This document shows positions 39,435 to 47,458 of a stretch of 64,000 bases of DNA, piece by piece. The DNA is from Azorhizobium doebereinerae UFLA1-100 (GTDB lineage Bacteria; Pseudomonadota; Alphaproteobacteria; Rhizobiales; Xanthobacteraceae), in NCBI RefSeq assembly GCF_000473085.1, contig NZ_AXBA01000020.1, positions 1-64,000 of the forward strand, given 5' to 3'. The notes under the pieces are model-generated. The model ran no database searches and had not been told where the DNA came from. It was given only the letters and a program-made list of their open reading frames with translations. The position numbers and the translations under genes were made by a program. The stretch's first letter is position 1; the number at the start of each line of letters is the position of its first letter.

Positions 39435-40226
39435 ATGACGGATATTCGGCTCTATATGCTTCAGTCGGGCTCGCTGAAGTGCAAGGTCCACAACATCAAG
39501 ATGAACCAGGGCAATGGCGCGGACTATGAGATCCCCGTGCCCTTCTTCCTCATCACCCACCCCAAGGGTCACACCATCATCGACGGCGGCAACGCGGTCG
39601 AGGTGGCGACCGATGCGCGCGGCTACTGGGGCGGCATCTGCGACGTCTACCAGCCGGTGATGCGCGAGGACGAGGGCTGCGTGGCGCAGGTCAAGGCGCT
39701 CGGCATCGACCCGGCGGACGTGAAGTATGTGGTGCAGTCGCACCTGCATCTCGACCACACCGGCGCCATCGGCCGCTTCCCGAACGCCACCCACGTGGTG
39801 CAGCGCCGGGAATACGAATATGCCTTCACCCCGGACTGGTTCGCCGGCGGCGGCTACATCCGCAAGGATTTCGACCGGCCGGGCCTGCGCTGGCAGTTCC
39901 TCAACGGCGAGCTGGACGACCATTACGATCTCTATGGCGACGGCACGCTGACCACGGTGTTCTCGCCGGGCCACGCGCCGGGCCACCAGTCCTTCCTGGT
40001 GCGCCTGCCCAAGTCCGGCCCGCTGCTGCTGACCATCGACGCGGCCTATACGCTCGACCATTGGAACGAGCAGGCGCTGCCCGGCTTCCTCGCCTCCACC
40101 GTGGACACGGTGCGCTCGGTGCAGAAGCTGCGCACTTTGGCCGAGCGCAGCGGCGCGCAGGTGGTGACCGGGCATGACCCGGACGCCTGGCCCGCGTTCA
40201 AGAAGGCGCCCGGCTACTACGACTGA
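39435..40226 (+). CDS. blcC: Gamma-butyrolactonase / N-acylhomoserine lactonase family protein
   Basis: 263 aa MBL-fold lactonase like AttM/BlcC and AiiB. The metal motif is H103-x-H105-x-D107-H108 (QSHLHLDHTG), with later ligands in SPGHAPGHQS, TIDAAY and TGHDPD. It opens gamma-butyrolactone to 4-hydroxybutyrate and, in relatives, also AHL quorum signals. ATG 39435 has TTTGGAGGA upstream. It is last gene of the operon, closed by a strong terminator. Quorum quenching is a possible side activity only. Confidence 0.87.
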   Translation: MTDIRLYMLQSGSLKCKVHNIKMNQGNGADYEIPVPFFLITHPKGHTIIDGGNAVEVATDARGYWGGICDVYQPVMREDEGCVAQVKALGIDPADVKYVVQSHLHLDHTGAIGRFPNATHVVQRREYEYAFTPDWFAGGGYIRKDFDRPGLRWQFLNGELDDHYDLYGDGTLTTVFSPGHAPGHQSFLVRLPKSGPLLLTIDAAYTLDHWNEQALPGFLASTVDTVRSVQKLRTLAERSGAQVVTGHDPDAWPAFKKAPGYYD

Positions 40227-40257
40227 TCGGCTCCGCGCCCGGGGGGGGGACGGAAAG

Positions 40258-40288
40258 GGCCGGCGGCGTTCGCGCCGCCGGCCTTTTT
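40258..40288 (+). terminator. UUCG-capped terminator of the blcABC operon
   Basis: A perfect 11-bp stem GGCCGGCGGCG / CGCCGCCGGCC closed by TTCG, followed by TTTTT at 40284-40288. It lies 31 bases past blcC and 10 bases before the end of the convergent gamma-glutamyltransferase gene, and may also stop that transcript less efficiently. Confidence 0.95.
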
Positions 40289-40298
40289 GCGCGTGGCC

Positions 40299-41885
40299 TC
40301 AGTAGCCCAGCGCCATGCCGTCCTTGCGCGGTTCGGAGCCGGCGGCGAGCACGCCGCGGGCGTGGTCGATCCAGATCATCTGCGCGCCGCCCAGCGGGTC
40401 CGCCGCCCACTTGGCCGCATGGCCGCGCGCCCGCATGGCGTCCAGCATCGCCGGGGGATATTCCGGCTCCAGCTCCAGCGCGCCGTTATAGGCGAAGCTG
40501 CGCGGCGCCTCCATCGCCTGCTGCACGTCCATGCCGCGGTCGATGATGTTGGTCAGCAGCTCCACATGGCCCATGGTCTGGTACTGCCCGCCCATCACGC
40601 CGAACGGCGCCACCGTCCTGCCGTCCTTCATCAGCATGCCGGGGATGATGGTGTGCAGCGGCCGCTTGGACGGGCCGATGGCGTTGGGGTGGCCCTTGAT
40701 CAGGCGGAACTGCGCGCCGCGATTGTGCAGCAGATAGCCGCTCCTGGGCGGGGTGATGCAGCTGCCGAACTGGTGGAAGATGGAGTTGATGAAAGAGATG
40801 GCGTTGCCGTCCTTGTCCACCACGCACAGATAGATGGTGTCGGTGTGCGCCACCTTCGGCCATACCGAGGGCGTGCCGGCCTTGGCCATGTCCACGTTGG
40901 CGCGGGCCTGGGCGGCCCATTCCGGCGACAGCAGCTCGGCCACCGGCACCGAGGCGTGCATGGGGTCCGCGAACAGGTGGTCGCGGTGGTGGTAGACCTG
41001 CTTGTTGATCTCGGCGAACAGATGGACGCGGTCCGCCTCGTCCAGCGCGCCGGGGGAGAGGTCGTAGCCCTCCAGCGCGTTCAGCATCATCAGCACGCCG
41101 AGGCCCTGGCCGTTGGGCGGGCATTCATAGACGTCATAGCCGCGATACTTGGTGGTGACGGGCGTCACGTATTCGGCCTCGGCGCTGGCGAAGTCCTCCA
41201 GCGTGTGCAGGCCGCCCAATTCGCGCAGGCGGTCCACCGCGTCCTGCGCCATCTCGCCGGTGTAGAAGGCATCGCGCCCGCCCGCCGCGATCTTGCGCAG
41301 GGTGGCGGCGAGCTTGGGCTGGCGGTGCAGGTCGCCTTGCTGCGGCGCCGCGCCGCCGGGCAGGAAGATCTCCACGCTCACCGGGTCGCGTTGCAGGCGG
41401 TGGGCATATTGCGCCCAGTCGCGGGCGACGCGCGGCTGCACCCGGTAGCCCTCTTCCGCCAGGCGGATGGCGGGCTGGAGCACGTCGCCCAGCGAGCGGG
41501 TGCCATGGTCCTTGAGCAGCAGGCTCCAGGCGGCGATGGCGCCGGGGATGGTCACCGCATGGGGCGAATCGAGCGGGATCTCGCTCATGCCCTGGGCGAT
41601 GTACCAGTCCACGTCCGCCGCCGCCGGCGCCTTGCCAGAGCCGTTGAGCGCGATGGGAGCGGCGGCGCCCTTCGGCGTATAGAGCGCGAAGCAGTCGCCG
41701 CCGATGCCGGTCATGTGCGGGTCGGCCACCGCCTGAACGGCGACGGCGGTGATGGCGGCGTCCACCGCATTGCCGCCCGCGCGCAGCATGTCGAGCGCGG
41801 CGAGGCTGGCGAGGGGATGGGAGGTGGCCACCGCCGCCGTGCCGGCATAGACGGTGGAACGGCCGGTCTTGAAGAAATTACGCAC
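40299..41885 (-). CDS. Gamma-glutamyltransferase family protein (Ntn hydrolase)
   Basis: 528 aa. It should cleave itself before Thr350 (KVAHTDTIYLC) and transfer or hydrolyse gamma-glutamyl groups, for example of glutathione. RAGGNAVDAAITAVAV at the N-terminus is the family hallmark. There is no obvious signal peptide, so it is probably cytoplasmic like YwrD-type members. GTG 41885 has AGAGGA 7 bases upstream. It follows a dipeptide-type ABC operon on the same strand by 77 bases, suggesting the importer brings in glutathione or gamma-glutamyl peptides for it to split. Confidence 0.88.
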   Translation of the reverse strand: MRNFFKTGRSTVYAGTAAVATSHPLASLAALDMLRAGGNAVDAAITAVAVQAVADPHMTGIGGDCFALYTPKGAAAPIALNGSGKAPAAADVDWYIAQGMSEIPLDSPHAVTIPGAIAAWSLLLKDHGTRSLGDVLQPAIRLAEEGYRVQPRVARDWAQYAHRLQRDPVSVEIFLPGGAAPQQGDLHRQPKLAATLRKIAAGGRDAFYTGEMAQDAVDRLRELGGLHTLEDFASAEAEYVTPVTTKYRGYDVYECPPNGQGLGVLMMLNALEGYDLSPGALDEADRVHLFAEINKQVYHHRDHLFADPMHASVPVAELLSPEWAAQARANVDMAKAGTPSVWPKVAHTDTIYLCVVDKDGNAISFINSIFHQFGSCITPPRSGYLLHNRGAQFRLIKGHPNAIGPSKRPLHTIIPGMLMKDGRTVAPFGVMGGQYQTMGHVELLTNIIDRGMDVQQAMEAPRSFAYNGALELEPEYPPAMLDAMRARGHAAKWAADPLGGAQMIWIDHARGVLAAGSEPRKDGMALGY

Positions 41886-41962
41886 CGAATTGTCCTCTGA
41901 AGGAAGCGGTCAGCGAGAGCCGTCAGACGGTCTCTAACAAGATACGAGCACGGGATCCGGCG

Positions 41963-42925
41963 CTAAAGCGCGCCCCGTGCAACATAATGGCCCGGCTCCG
42001 CCTCGACGAGGTCGTGGCTGTCCGGGTCGTCGGGAAGGCCCGCCACCTGCGGCAGGCGCGTGCGCGCCCGCTCGATGGCGGGATCGGGCACCGGCACGGC
42101 GGAGAGCAGCCGGCGCGTGTAGGGGTGGAGCGGATTGCCGTAGAGCAATTCGCTCGGCGCCAGCTCGACGATGCGCCCCTTCCAGATCACCGCCACCCGG
42201 TGGCAGAGATAGCGCACCATGCGCAGGTCGTGGGAGATGAACAGGTAGGCGAGCCCCAGTTCCTCCTGGAGATCCTGCAACAGGTTCACCACCTGGGCCT
42301 GGATGGAGACGTCGAGCGCGGCGATGGGCTCGTCCGCCACGATGAAGGAGGGCTTCACCGCGATCGCCCGCGCGATGCAGATGCGCTGGCGCTGGCCGCC
42401 GGAGAACTGGTGCGGGAAGCGCGCCATGTAGCGCGGCTCCAGCCCCACCTTGGCGAACAGCCCGGCCACCAGCTCACGCCGCTCCGCCGCGCTGGCGCAC
42501 AGATCGTGGATGACCAGCGGCTCGGCCACGTAGTCGCCCACCGTCATGCGCGGGTTGAGGGCCGAATAGGGGTCCTGGAACACCATCTGCATGCGCTTGC
42601 GCATGCGGCGCATCTCATGGGCGTTCTGCTCGGCGAGGTCCACGCCCTCGAAGGCGACGACCCCGGAGGTGGGCGGGTTGAGCATGGTGACGGCGCGGCC
42701 GATGGTGCTCTTGCCCGAGCCGCTCTCGCCCACGAGGCCCAGGGTCTCGTTGGGCATGATGTTGAAGGACACGTCCTCCACCGCCTTGAACATGGTGGTC
42801 TTGAAGCCCCAGCCCGAGCGCAGCGGATAGTGCTTGCACAGGTTGCGCACCGAGATGAGCGGATAGCTGCCGGGCGCATGGGCGGGGGCTGTGGTTTCCG
42901 GCGCGGTCGTTTCGGAGGGGGTCAT
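41963..42925 (-). CDS. Oligopeptide/dipeptide ABC transporter ATP-binding protein (DppF-like)
   Basis: 320 aa. Walker A GESGSGKST, signature FSGGQRQRICIARAI, Walker B FIVADEPIAALD, switch FISHDL. The C-terminal oligopeptide-transporter domain (YGNPLHPYTRRLLSAVPVPD) is diagnostic of the Dpp/Opp group. ATG 42925 overlaps the upstream ATPase stop (ATGA), the classic DppD-DppF arrangement. Works with the permeases at 43994-45849. Confidence 0.92.
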   Translation of the reverse strand: MTPSETTAPETTAPAHAPGSYPLISVRNLCKHYPLRSGWGFKTTMFKAVEDVSFNIMPNETLGLVGESGSGKSTIGRAVTMLNPPTSGVVAFEGVDLAEQNAHEMRRMRKRMQMVFQDPYSALNPRMTVGDYVAEPLVIHDLCASAAERRELVAGLFAKVGLEPRYMARFPHQFSGGQRQRICIARAIAVKPSFIVADEPIAALDVSIQAQVVNLLQDLQEELGLAYLFISHDLRMVRYLCHRVAVIWKGRIVELAPSELLYGNPLHPYTRRLLSAVPVPDPAIERARTRLPQVAGLPDDPDSHDLVEAEPGHYVARGAL

Positions 42926-43983
42926 GGCGTCGTCTCCGCGGCGATCAGGGCCGGCAGGTCATACCAGGCGGCCGCCAGGTGGCCGGGCGCGGCGCCCGGC
43001 GGCTGGACCAGCGGCGGCTGCTCGGTGAAGCAGCGCGGCGTGGCGTAGCGGTTGCGCGGGGCGAACGGATCGCCCGGCGGGGGCGCGCGCATGTCCGGCG
43101 GCGCGCCGTCGATCTGGGTCAGGCGGCGGCGCTGGCCGATGGGGGCGGAGAGGTCCGGCAGCGAGCGCAGCAGGCCGAGCGTATAGGCGCTGCGCGGATC
43201 GCGGAACACATCGTCCACCGGCCCGCGCTCCATCACCCGGCCGGCATACATCACCTGCACCGTGTCGGCGATGCCGGCCACCACGCCGAGGTCATGGGTG
43301 ATCCAGATCACCGCCATGCCGATCTCGCGCTTCAGCTCCTTCACCAGCTCGATCACGTCCGCCTGCACGGTCACGTCCAGCGCCGTGGTGGCCTCGTCGG
43401 CGATCAGGAGCTTGGGCCGGCAGGACAGGCCCATGGCGATCATGATGCGCTGGCGCTGCCCGCCGGAGAATTCGTGCGGGAACTGGTCGATGCGCCGCGC
43501 CGCGTCGGGCAGGCGCACCATGTCCATCAGCTCGACGGCGCGCTTGCGGGCGGCGTCCGCGCCCATGCCCAGATGCAGCTGAAGCGGCTCCATGATCTGC
43601 CGCCCCACCGTCATGGAGGGGTTGAGCGAGCTCATGGGGTCCTGGAACACGAAGCCGATTGAGCCGCCGCGCACCTTGCGCAGCTCGGCGTCGGACAAAG
43701 TGAGCAGGTCGCGGCCCTCGAACAGCACCTGCCCGCCGGCGAGCCGGCCGGGCGGCATGGGGATGAGGCGCAACATGGCGAGCACATGCACGCTCTTGCC
43801 GGAGCCGCTCTCGCCCACGATGCCCAGGGTCTCGCCCTCGTTCAGCGTGTAGGAGACGCCGTTGACCGCGTGCACCACGCTGTCGGCATCGGCGAACTCC
43901 ACCTTCAGGTCGCGCACCTCCAGCAGGGGCGGCTTGCCGGTGGGGGAGGGGGCGGGGGAGGAGGGGGAGGATAGGTCGCTCAT
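42922..43983 (-). CDS. Oligopeptide/dipeptide ABC transporter ATP-binding protein (DppD-like)
   Basis: 353 aa. Walker A GESGSGKSVH, signature FSGGQRQRIMIAMGL, Walker B LLIADEATTALD, switch WITHDLGVVAGIAD. The C-terminal extension with RSAYTLGLLRSLPDL is the oligopeptide domain, whose Cys normally helps bind an Fe-S cluster in DppD; a single Cys (ATPRCFTEQ) remains. The N-terminus has a Pro/Ser-rich lead before LLEVRDLKVEF. Coupled to DppF by overlap. Confidence 0.92.
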   Translation of the reverse strand: MSDLSSPSSPAPSPTGKPPLLEVRDLKVEFADADSVVHAVNGVSYTLNEGETLGIVGESGSGKSVHVLAMLRLIPMPPGRLAGGQVLFEGRDLLTLSDAELRKVRGGSIGFVFQDPMSSLNPSMTVGRQIMEPLQLHLGMGADAARKRAVELMDMVRLPDAARRIDQFPHEFSGGQRQRIMIAMGLSCRPKLLIADEATTALDVTVQADVIELVKELKREIGMAVIWITHDLGVVAGIADTVQVMYAGRVMERGPVDDVFRDPRSAYTLGLLRSLPDLSAPIGQRRRLTQIDGAPPDMRAPPPGDPFAPRNRYATPRCFTEQPPLVQPPGAAPGHLAAAWYDLPALIAAETTP

Positions 43984-43993
43984 CGGCCGCTCC

Positions 43994-44908
43994 TCAATTG
44001 CGGTGGCGCGGGTCGAGCGCGTCGCGCAGCCCGTCGCCCAGGAGGTTGAAGGAGAGCACGGCGAGGAAGATGGACAGGCCGGGCCAGATGGCCATCCACG
44101 GCGCCTGCGAGAGGAAGTTCTTCGCCGTATTCAGCATGGAGCCCCAGGACGGGTCCGGCGGCTGCTGGCCGAGCCCGAGGAAGGAGAGGCTGGCTTCCGC
44201 GATGATGGCGGCGGCGATGGTCAGCGTCGCCTGCACCAGGATGGCCGGCATGATGTTGGGCAGGATGTGCCGCAGCACGATGCGCAGCGGGGTCGCCCCG
44301 GCGGCGCGCGCCGCCTCCACGAACTCCTCCACCTTGGTGGACTGCACCTGCGCCCGCGTCAGCCGGATGAAGATCGTCGTGGCCGAGAGGCCGATGGCGA
44401 TCATGGCGTTGGTGAGCGTCGGCCCGAGGAAGGCGGAGAGGGCGATGGCGAGGATGAGGAAGGGGATGGCCAGCATGGCATCGGTGAGGCGCATCAGCGC
44501 CGCCTCGACGAGGCCGCCCGCATAACCCGCGATCATGCCCACCGGCAGGCCGATGGCCACCGCGAGCGCCACCGAGACGAGGCCGGCGGAGAGCGAGGCG
44601 CGGGCGCCGAAGATGACGCGCGAGAGCACGTCGCGGCCGACCTCGTCGGTGCCGAAGGGATGCTCCCAGGTGGGCGGCTTGCGCACCGCCAGCCAGCTGG
44701 TGGCGGTGGGGTCGTAGGGCGCGATATGAGGCGCGAACACCGCCACCACGATGAACAGCACCACCACGGCGAGGCCGAGCATGGCGCCGCGCCGGCGCAC
44801 GAGGCGGCGCAGCGCCTCTTCGAGCGGCGAGCGCTCGCGGGCGGCCGCGGCAAGGGGCGCGGCAAGGGGCGCGGTAGGGGGCGCGGGTGTGGAGGAGAGG
44901 ACGCTCAT
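43994..44908 (-). CDS. Dipeptide-type ABC transporter permease (DppC-like)
   Basis: 304 aa, six membrane helices with the DppC N-terminal extension (LRRLVRRRGAMLGLAVVVLF). The EAA loop is FVEAARAAGATPLRIVLRHI. The hydrophilic region HPFGTDEVGRDVLSRVIFGA is diagnostic of DppC permeases. ATG 44908 overlaps the DppB-like stop at 44905. A low-complexity Pro/Ala leader (residues 7-22) precedes the first helix. Confidence 0.92.
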   Translation of the reverse strand: MSVLSSTPAPPTAPLAAPLAAAARERSPLEEALRRLVRRRGAMLGLAVVVLFIVVAVFAPHIAPYDPTATSWLAVRKPPTWEHPFGTDEVGRDVLSRVIFGARASLSAGLVSVALAVAIGLPVGMIAGYAGGLVEAALMRLTDAMLAIPFLILAIALSAFLGPTLTNAMIAIGLSATTIFIRLTRAQVQSTKVEEFVEAARAAGATPLRIVLRHILPNIMPAILVQATLTIAAAIIAEASLSFLGLGQQPPDPSWGSMLNTAKNFLSQAPWMAIWPGLSIFLAVLSFNLLGDGLRDALDPRHRN

Positions 44909-45849
44909 GACCGGCGCAGCTTCGGGTTGACGAGGAAATAGGCGAGGTCGGCGATGAGGTTCAGCAGGATGTAGGTGGTGGCGGTGCACAGCACCACGCC
45001 CTGCACCACCGCATAGTCGCGGTTGAACACCGCATCCACCATCAGCTTGCCGAAGCCGGGGATGGAGAACACCTGCTCGGTGAGCAGCGCGCCCGAGAGC
45101 AGCGCGCCGAACTCCAGCGCGCCCAGCGTGATCACCGGCACCGAGGCGTTGCGCAGGCAGTGGCGGACGATGACCGCGCGGGGCGATAGGCCCTTGGCCC
45201 GCGCCGTGCGCACATAATCCGAGGACAGCACCTGGAGCATGGCGGCGCGGGTGTGGCGCATCATCACCGCGGCGATGGAATTGCCCAGCACGAAGGCGGG
45301 CAGGATCATCGCCCGCAGGTTCTCCCACAGGTTCTCCGTGGGCGGCACGTAGCCGGAGGCCGGCAGCCAGCCGAGCTGCACCGAGAACAGCAGGATGAGC
45401 ATGATGCCCAGCCAGAAGTTCGGCGTGGAGAGGCCCCACAAGGCGATGACGTTGGCCGTGTAGTCCATGGCCTTGCCGTTATAGACCGCCGAGAGCACGC
45501 CCATGGGCACGCCGATGAGGACGGCGATGGCCATGGCCATGACGGCGAGCTGCAAGGTCACCGGGAACTTGGCGACGATGAGCTGCGCCACCGGCTGCTG
45601 CAGGCGGATGCTCTCGCCCATGTCCCCGTGCAGCACGCCGCCGATCCAGTAGGCGTACCGCACGGGGAGCGGGTCGTTGAGGTGGTACTTCTCGCGGATG
45701 AAGGCGACGACCTCCGGGTCCTTCTCCTCGCCGCTGAGCGCGATGGCCGGGTCGCCCGGCAGCAACTGCTGCAAGGCGAAGATGATCATGGAGGCCAGGA
45801 TCACCGTGGGGATGATCGTGGCCAGCCGTTTCAGGAAAAACCGCAGCAT
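44905..45849 (-). CDS. Dipeptide-type ABC transporter permease (DppB-like)
   Basis: 314 aa. N-terminal MLRFFLKRLATIIPTVILAS and LQQLLPGDPAIAL are hallmarks of DppB/GsiC permeases; the EAA loop is YVRTARAKGLSPRAVIVRHC. Six helices. ATG 45849 is 17 bases after the upstream binding-protein stop. Forms the channel with the DppC-like protein. Confidence 0.92.
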   Translation of the reverse strand: MLRFFLKRLATIIPTVILASMIIFALQQLLPGDPAIALSGEEKDPEVVAFIREKYHLNDPLPVRYAYWIGGVLHGDMGESIRLQQPVAQLIVAKFPVTLQLAVMAMAIAVLIGVPMGVLSAVYNGKAMDYTANVIALWGLSTPNFWLGIMLILLFSVQLGWLPASGYVPPTENLWENLRAMILPAFVLGNSIAAVMMRHTRAAMLQVLSSDYVRTARAKGLSPRAVIVRHCLRNASVPVITLGALEFGALLSGALLTEQVFSIPGFGKLMVDAVFNRDYAVVQGVVLCTATTYILLNLIADLAYFLVNPKLRRS

Positions 45850-45866
45850 CGGGTCGGATCGTCCGA

Positions 45867-47381
45867 TCAGTCGAGCTTGAGGCCGGTGAACCGCACCAGG
45901 CCGTCGGGATAATTGGCTTCGGTGAAGCCGCTGAGCTTGGGGGTGTAGGCCCACAGCAGCTTGCGATGGTAGAGGTAGAGCATCGGGTTCTCCTCGAACA
46001 CCACCTCAGCCAGGTGCTGCCACGAGGTGGCGCGCCCGCGCGGGCTGGTGGCGAGCCGCTGCCCGTCCAGCGCCGCCTGGGCCTTGGTGTCGCAGAACCG
46101 GGTGTAGTTGATCGCCGCCTTGCAGCCGAGGAAGTTGTAGGTGTTGCCGTCCGGGTCCGGCCGGCCGCTCCAGGCCCAGAGGAAGGCCTCGAAATTGCCC
46201 TGGTCGCCATAGGAGAGGGCGGTGCCGATGTCGGTGGCCTGGAGCTTCACGTCGAAGCCGGCCTCCTTGGTCATGGCCTGCACCACCTGGCCCACCTGCT
46301 GGCCCTCGTTGGTGGTGTAGACCATCAGCGTCACCGGCACGGGCAGGGTGACGCCGGCCTCCTTCAGCAGCGCCTTGGCCTTGGCGACATCCCGCTTCGG
46401 CAGCGGGAACTCCTTCACGTAATTGGGGTTCTGCGGGCTCACCCACTGGTTGCCGGGCAGGTTTTCGCCGTTGAACACCACCTGGTTCAGCGCCTCGCGG
46501 TCGATGGCGAGGTCGAAGGCCTGGCGCACCCGGGCATCCTTGCCGATGACCGAGCCTTCCTTAGCGGTGTTGAACAGGATGGCCTGGTAGCCGAGCTCAT
46601 AGGTGGAGCCCACCCTCAGCTTGCCCTGCGCCTTCACCTCCGGCAGGTCGGTGGCGGCGAGGCGCTCCATCAGCTCCAGCTGGCCCGAGCGCAGGTTGGT
46701 GAGGCGCACCGTGCTGTCGGGAATGGTGCGGAAGTCGATGCGCTTGAGGAAGATGTTGTCCTTGTTCCAGTAGGCGGCGTACTTCTCGACCGTGATGCGG
46801 TCCTGCGCCACGCGCTCGACGAACTTGAACGGGCCGGCGCACACCGGCGCAGTGGCGAACTTGTCGCCCAGCGCCTCGGCCGCCTTGGGCGAGACCATCA
46901 TGCCGGCGCGGTCGGTGAGCTGGGCCATGAACGGCGCCGAGGGCGCCTTCAGATTCAGCTTCACGGTGAGCGGGTCCACCACCTCCACGCTGTCGAGCGC
47001 GGCGATCTCCGAGCGGCGCTGGCTGCCGGGCATCTTCTGGTAGCGTTCGAGATTGTACTTCACCGCGGCGGCGTCGAACGTCTCGCCGTCATGGAAGGTG
47101 ACGCCGGGGCGCAACTTCATGGTGATGGTCTTGCGGTCCTGCGACAGCTCCCATTCGGTGGCGAGCTGGGGCACGATGTTCAGCTTGGCGTCGATGTCCA
47201 CCAGCTTGTCGCACAGGGCCGCGAACACCATGCGCGTGGTGTAGCCGCGCGACAGCGCGGGATCGAGCGCGTCGGGATCGTCCAGCAGGCCGAAGCGCAA
47301 GGTCTGCGCCTGCGTCGCGGGGGCAAGGGGGGCGGCGAAGGCGCAGCCGAGAAGAAGGGCCGCCAGAGTATGCTTCCACAT
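45867..47381 (-). CDS. Dipeptide-type ABC substrate-binding protein, second copy
   Basis: 504 aa, family 5 binding protein. A signal peptide (MWKHTLAALLLGCAFAAPLA, cleaved near TQAQ) precedes QTLRFGLLDDPDALDPALSR and the family signature MKLRPGVTFHDGETFDAAAV. It is similar along its whole length to the protein at 47459-48952, with most residues identical by eye. ATG 47381 follows a GAGG ribosome site. It is adjacent to the permeases, so it is the likely main partner. Cysteines in NFLGCKAAINYTRFCDTK, absent from the other copy, may tune ligand choice. Confidence 0.9.
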   Translation of the reverse strand: MWKHTLAALLLGCAFAAPLAPATQAQTLRFGLLDDPDALDPALSRGYTTRMVFAALCDKLVDIDAKLNIVPQLATEWELSQDRKTITMKLRPGVTFHDGETFDAAAVKYNLERYQKMPGSQRRSEIAALDSVEVVDPLTVKLNLKAPSAPFMAQLTDRAGMMVSPKAAEALGDKFATAPVCAGPFKFVERVAQDRITVEKYAAYWNKDNIFLKRIDFRTIPDSTVRLTNLRSGQLELMERLAATDLPEVKAQGKLRVGSTYELGYQAILFNTAKEGSVIGKDARVRQAFDLAIDREALNQVVFNGENLPGNQWVSPQNPNYVKEFPLPKRDVAKAKALLKEAGVTLPVPVTLMVYTTNEGQQVGQVVQAMTKEAGFDVKLQATDIGTALSYGDQGNFEAFLWAWSGRPDPDGNTYNFLGCKAAINYTRFCDTKAQAALDGQRLATSPRGRATSWQHLAEVVFEENPMLYLYHRKLLWAYTPKLSGFTEANYPDGLVRFTGLKLD

Positions 47382-47420
47382 GACGCAGATCCTCACAAAG
47401 AACAGCAGAAACAAAAGGAG

Positions 47421-47445
47421 GCCCGCCCCGCAAGCCGGGGCGGGC
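47421..47445 (-). other. Intercistronic stem-loop between the two binding-protein genes
   Basis: A perfect 10-bp stem GCCCGCCCCG / CGGGGCGGGC with a 5-base loop. On the transcribed strand it is followed by CCTCCTTTTGTTT. It may act as a partial terminator or 3' stabiliser that raises the first binding protein over downstream genes. Confidence 0.5.
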
Positions 47446-47458
47446 GGCAGGCGACGGA

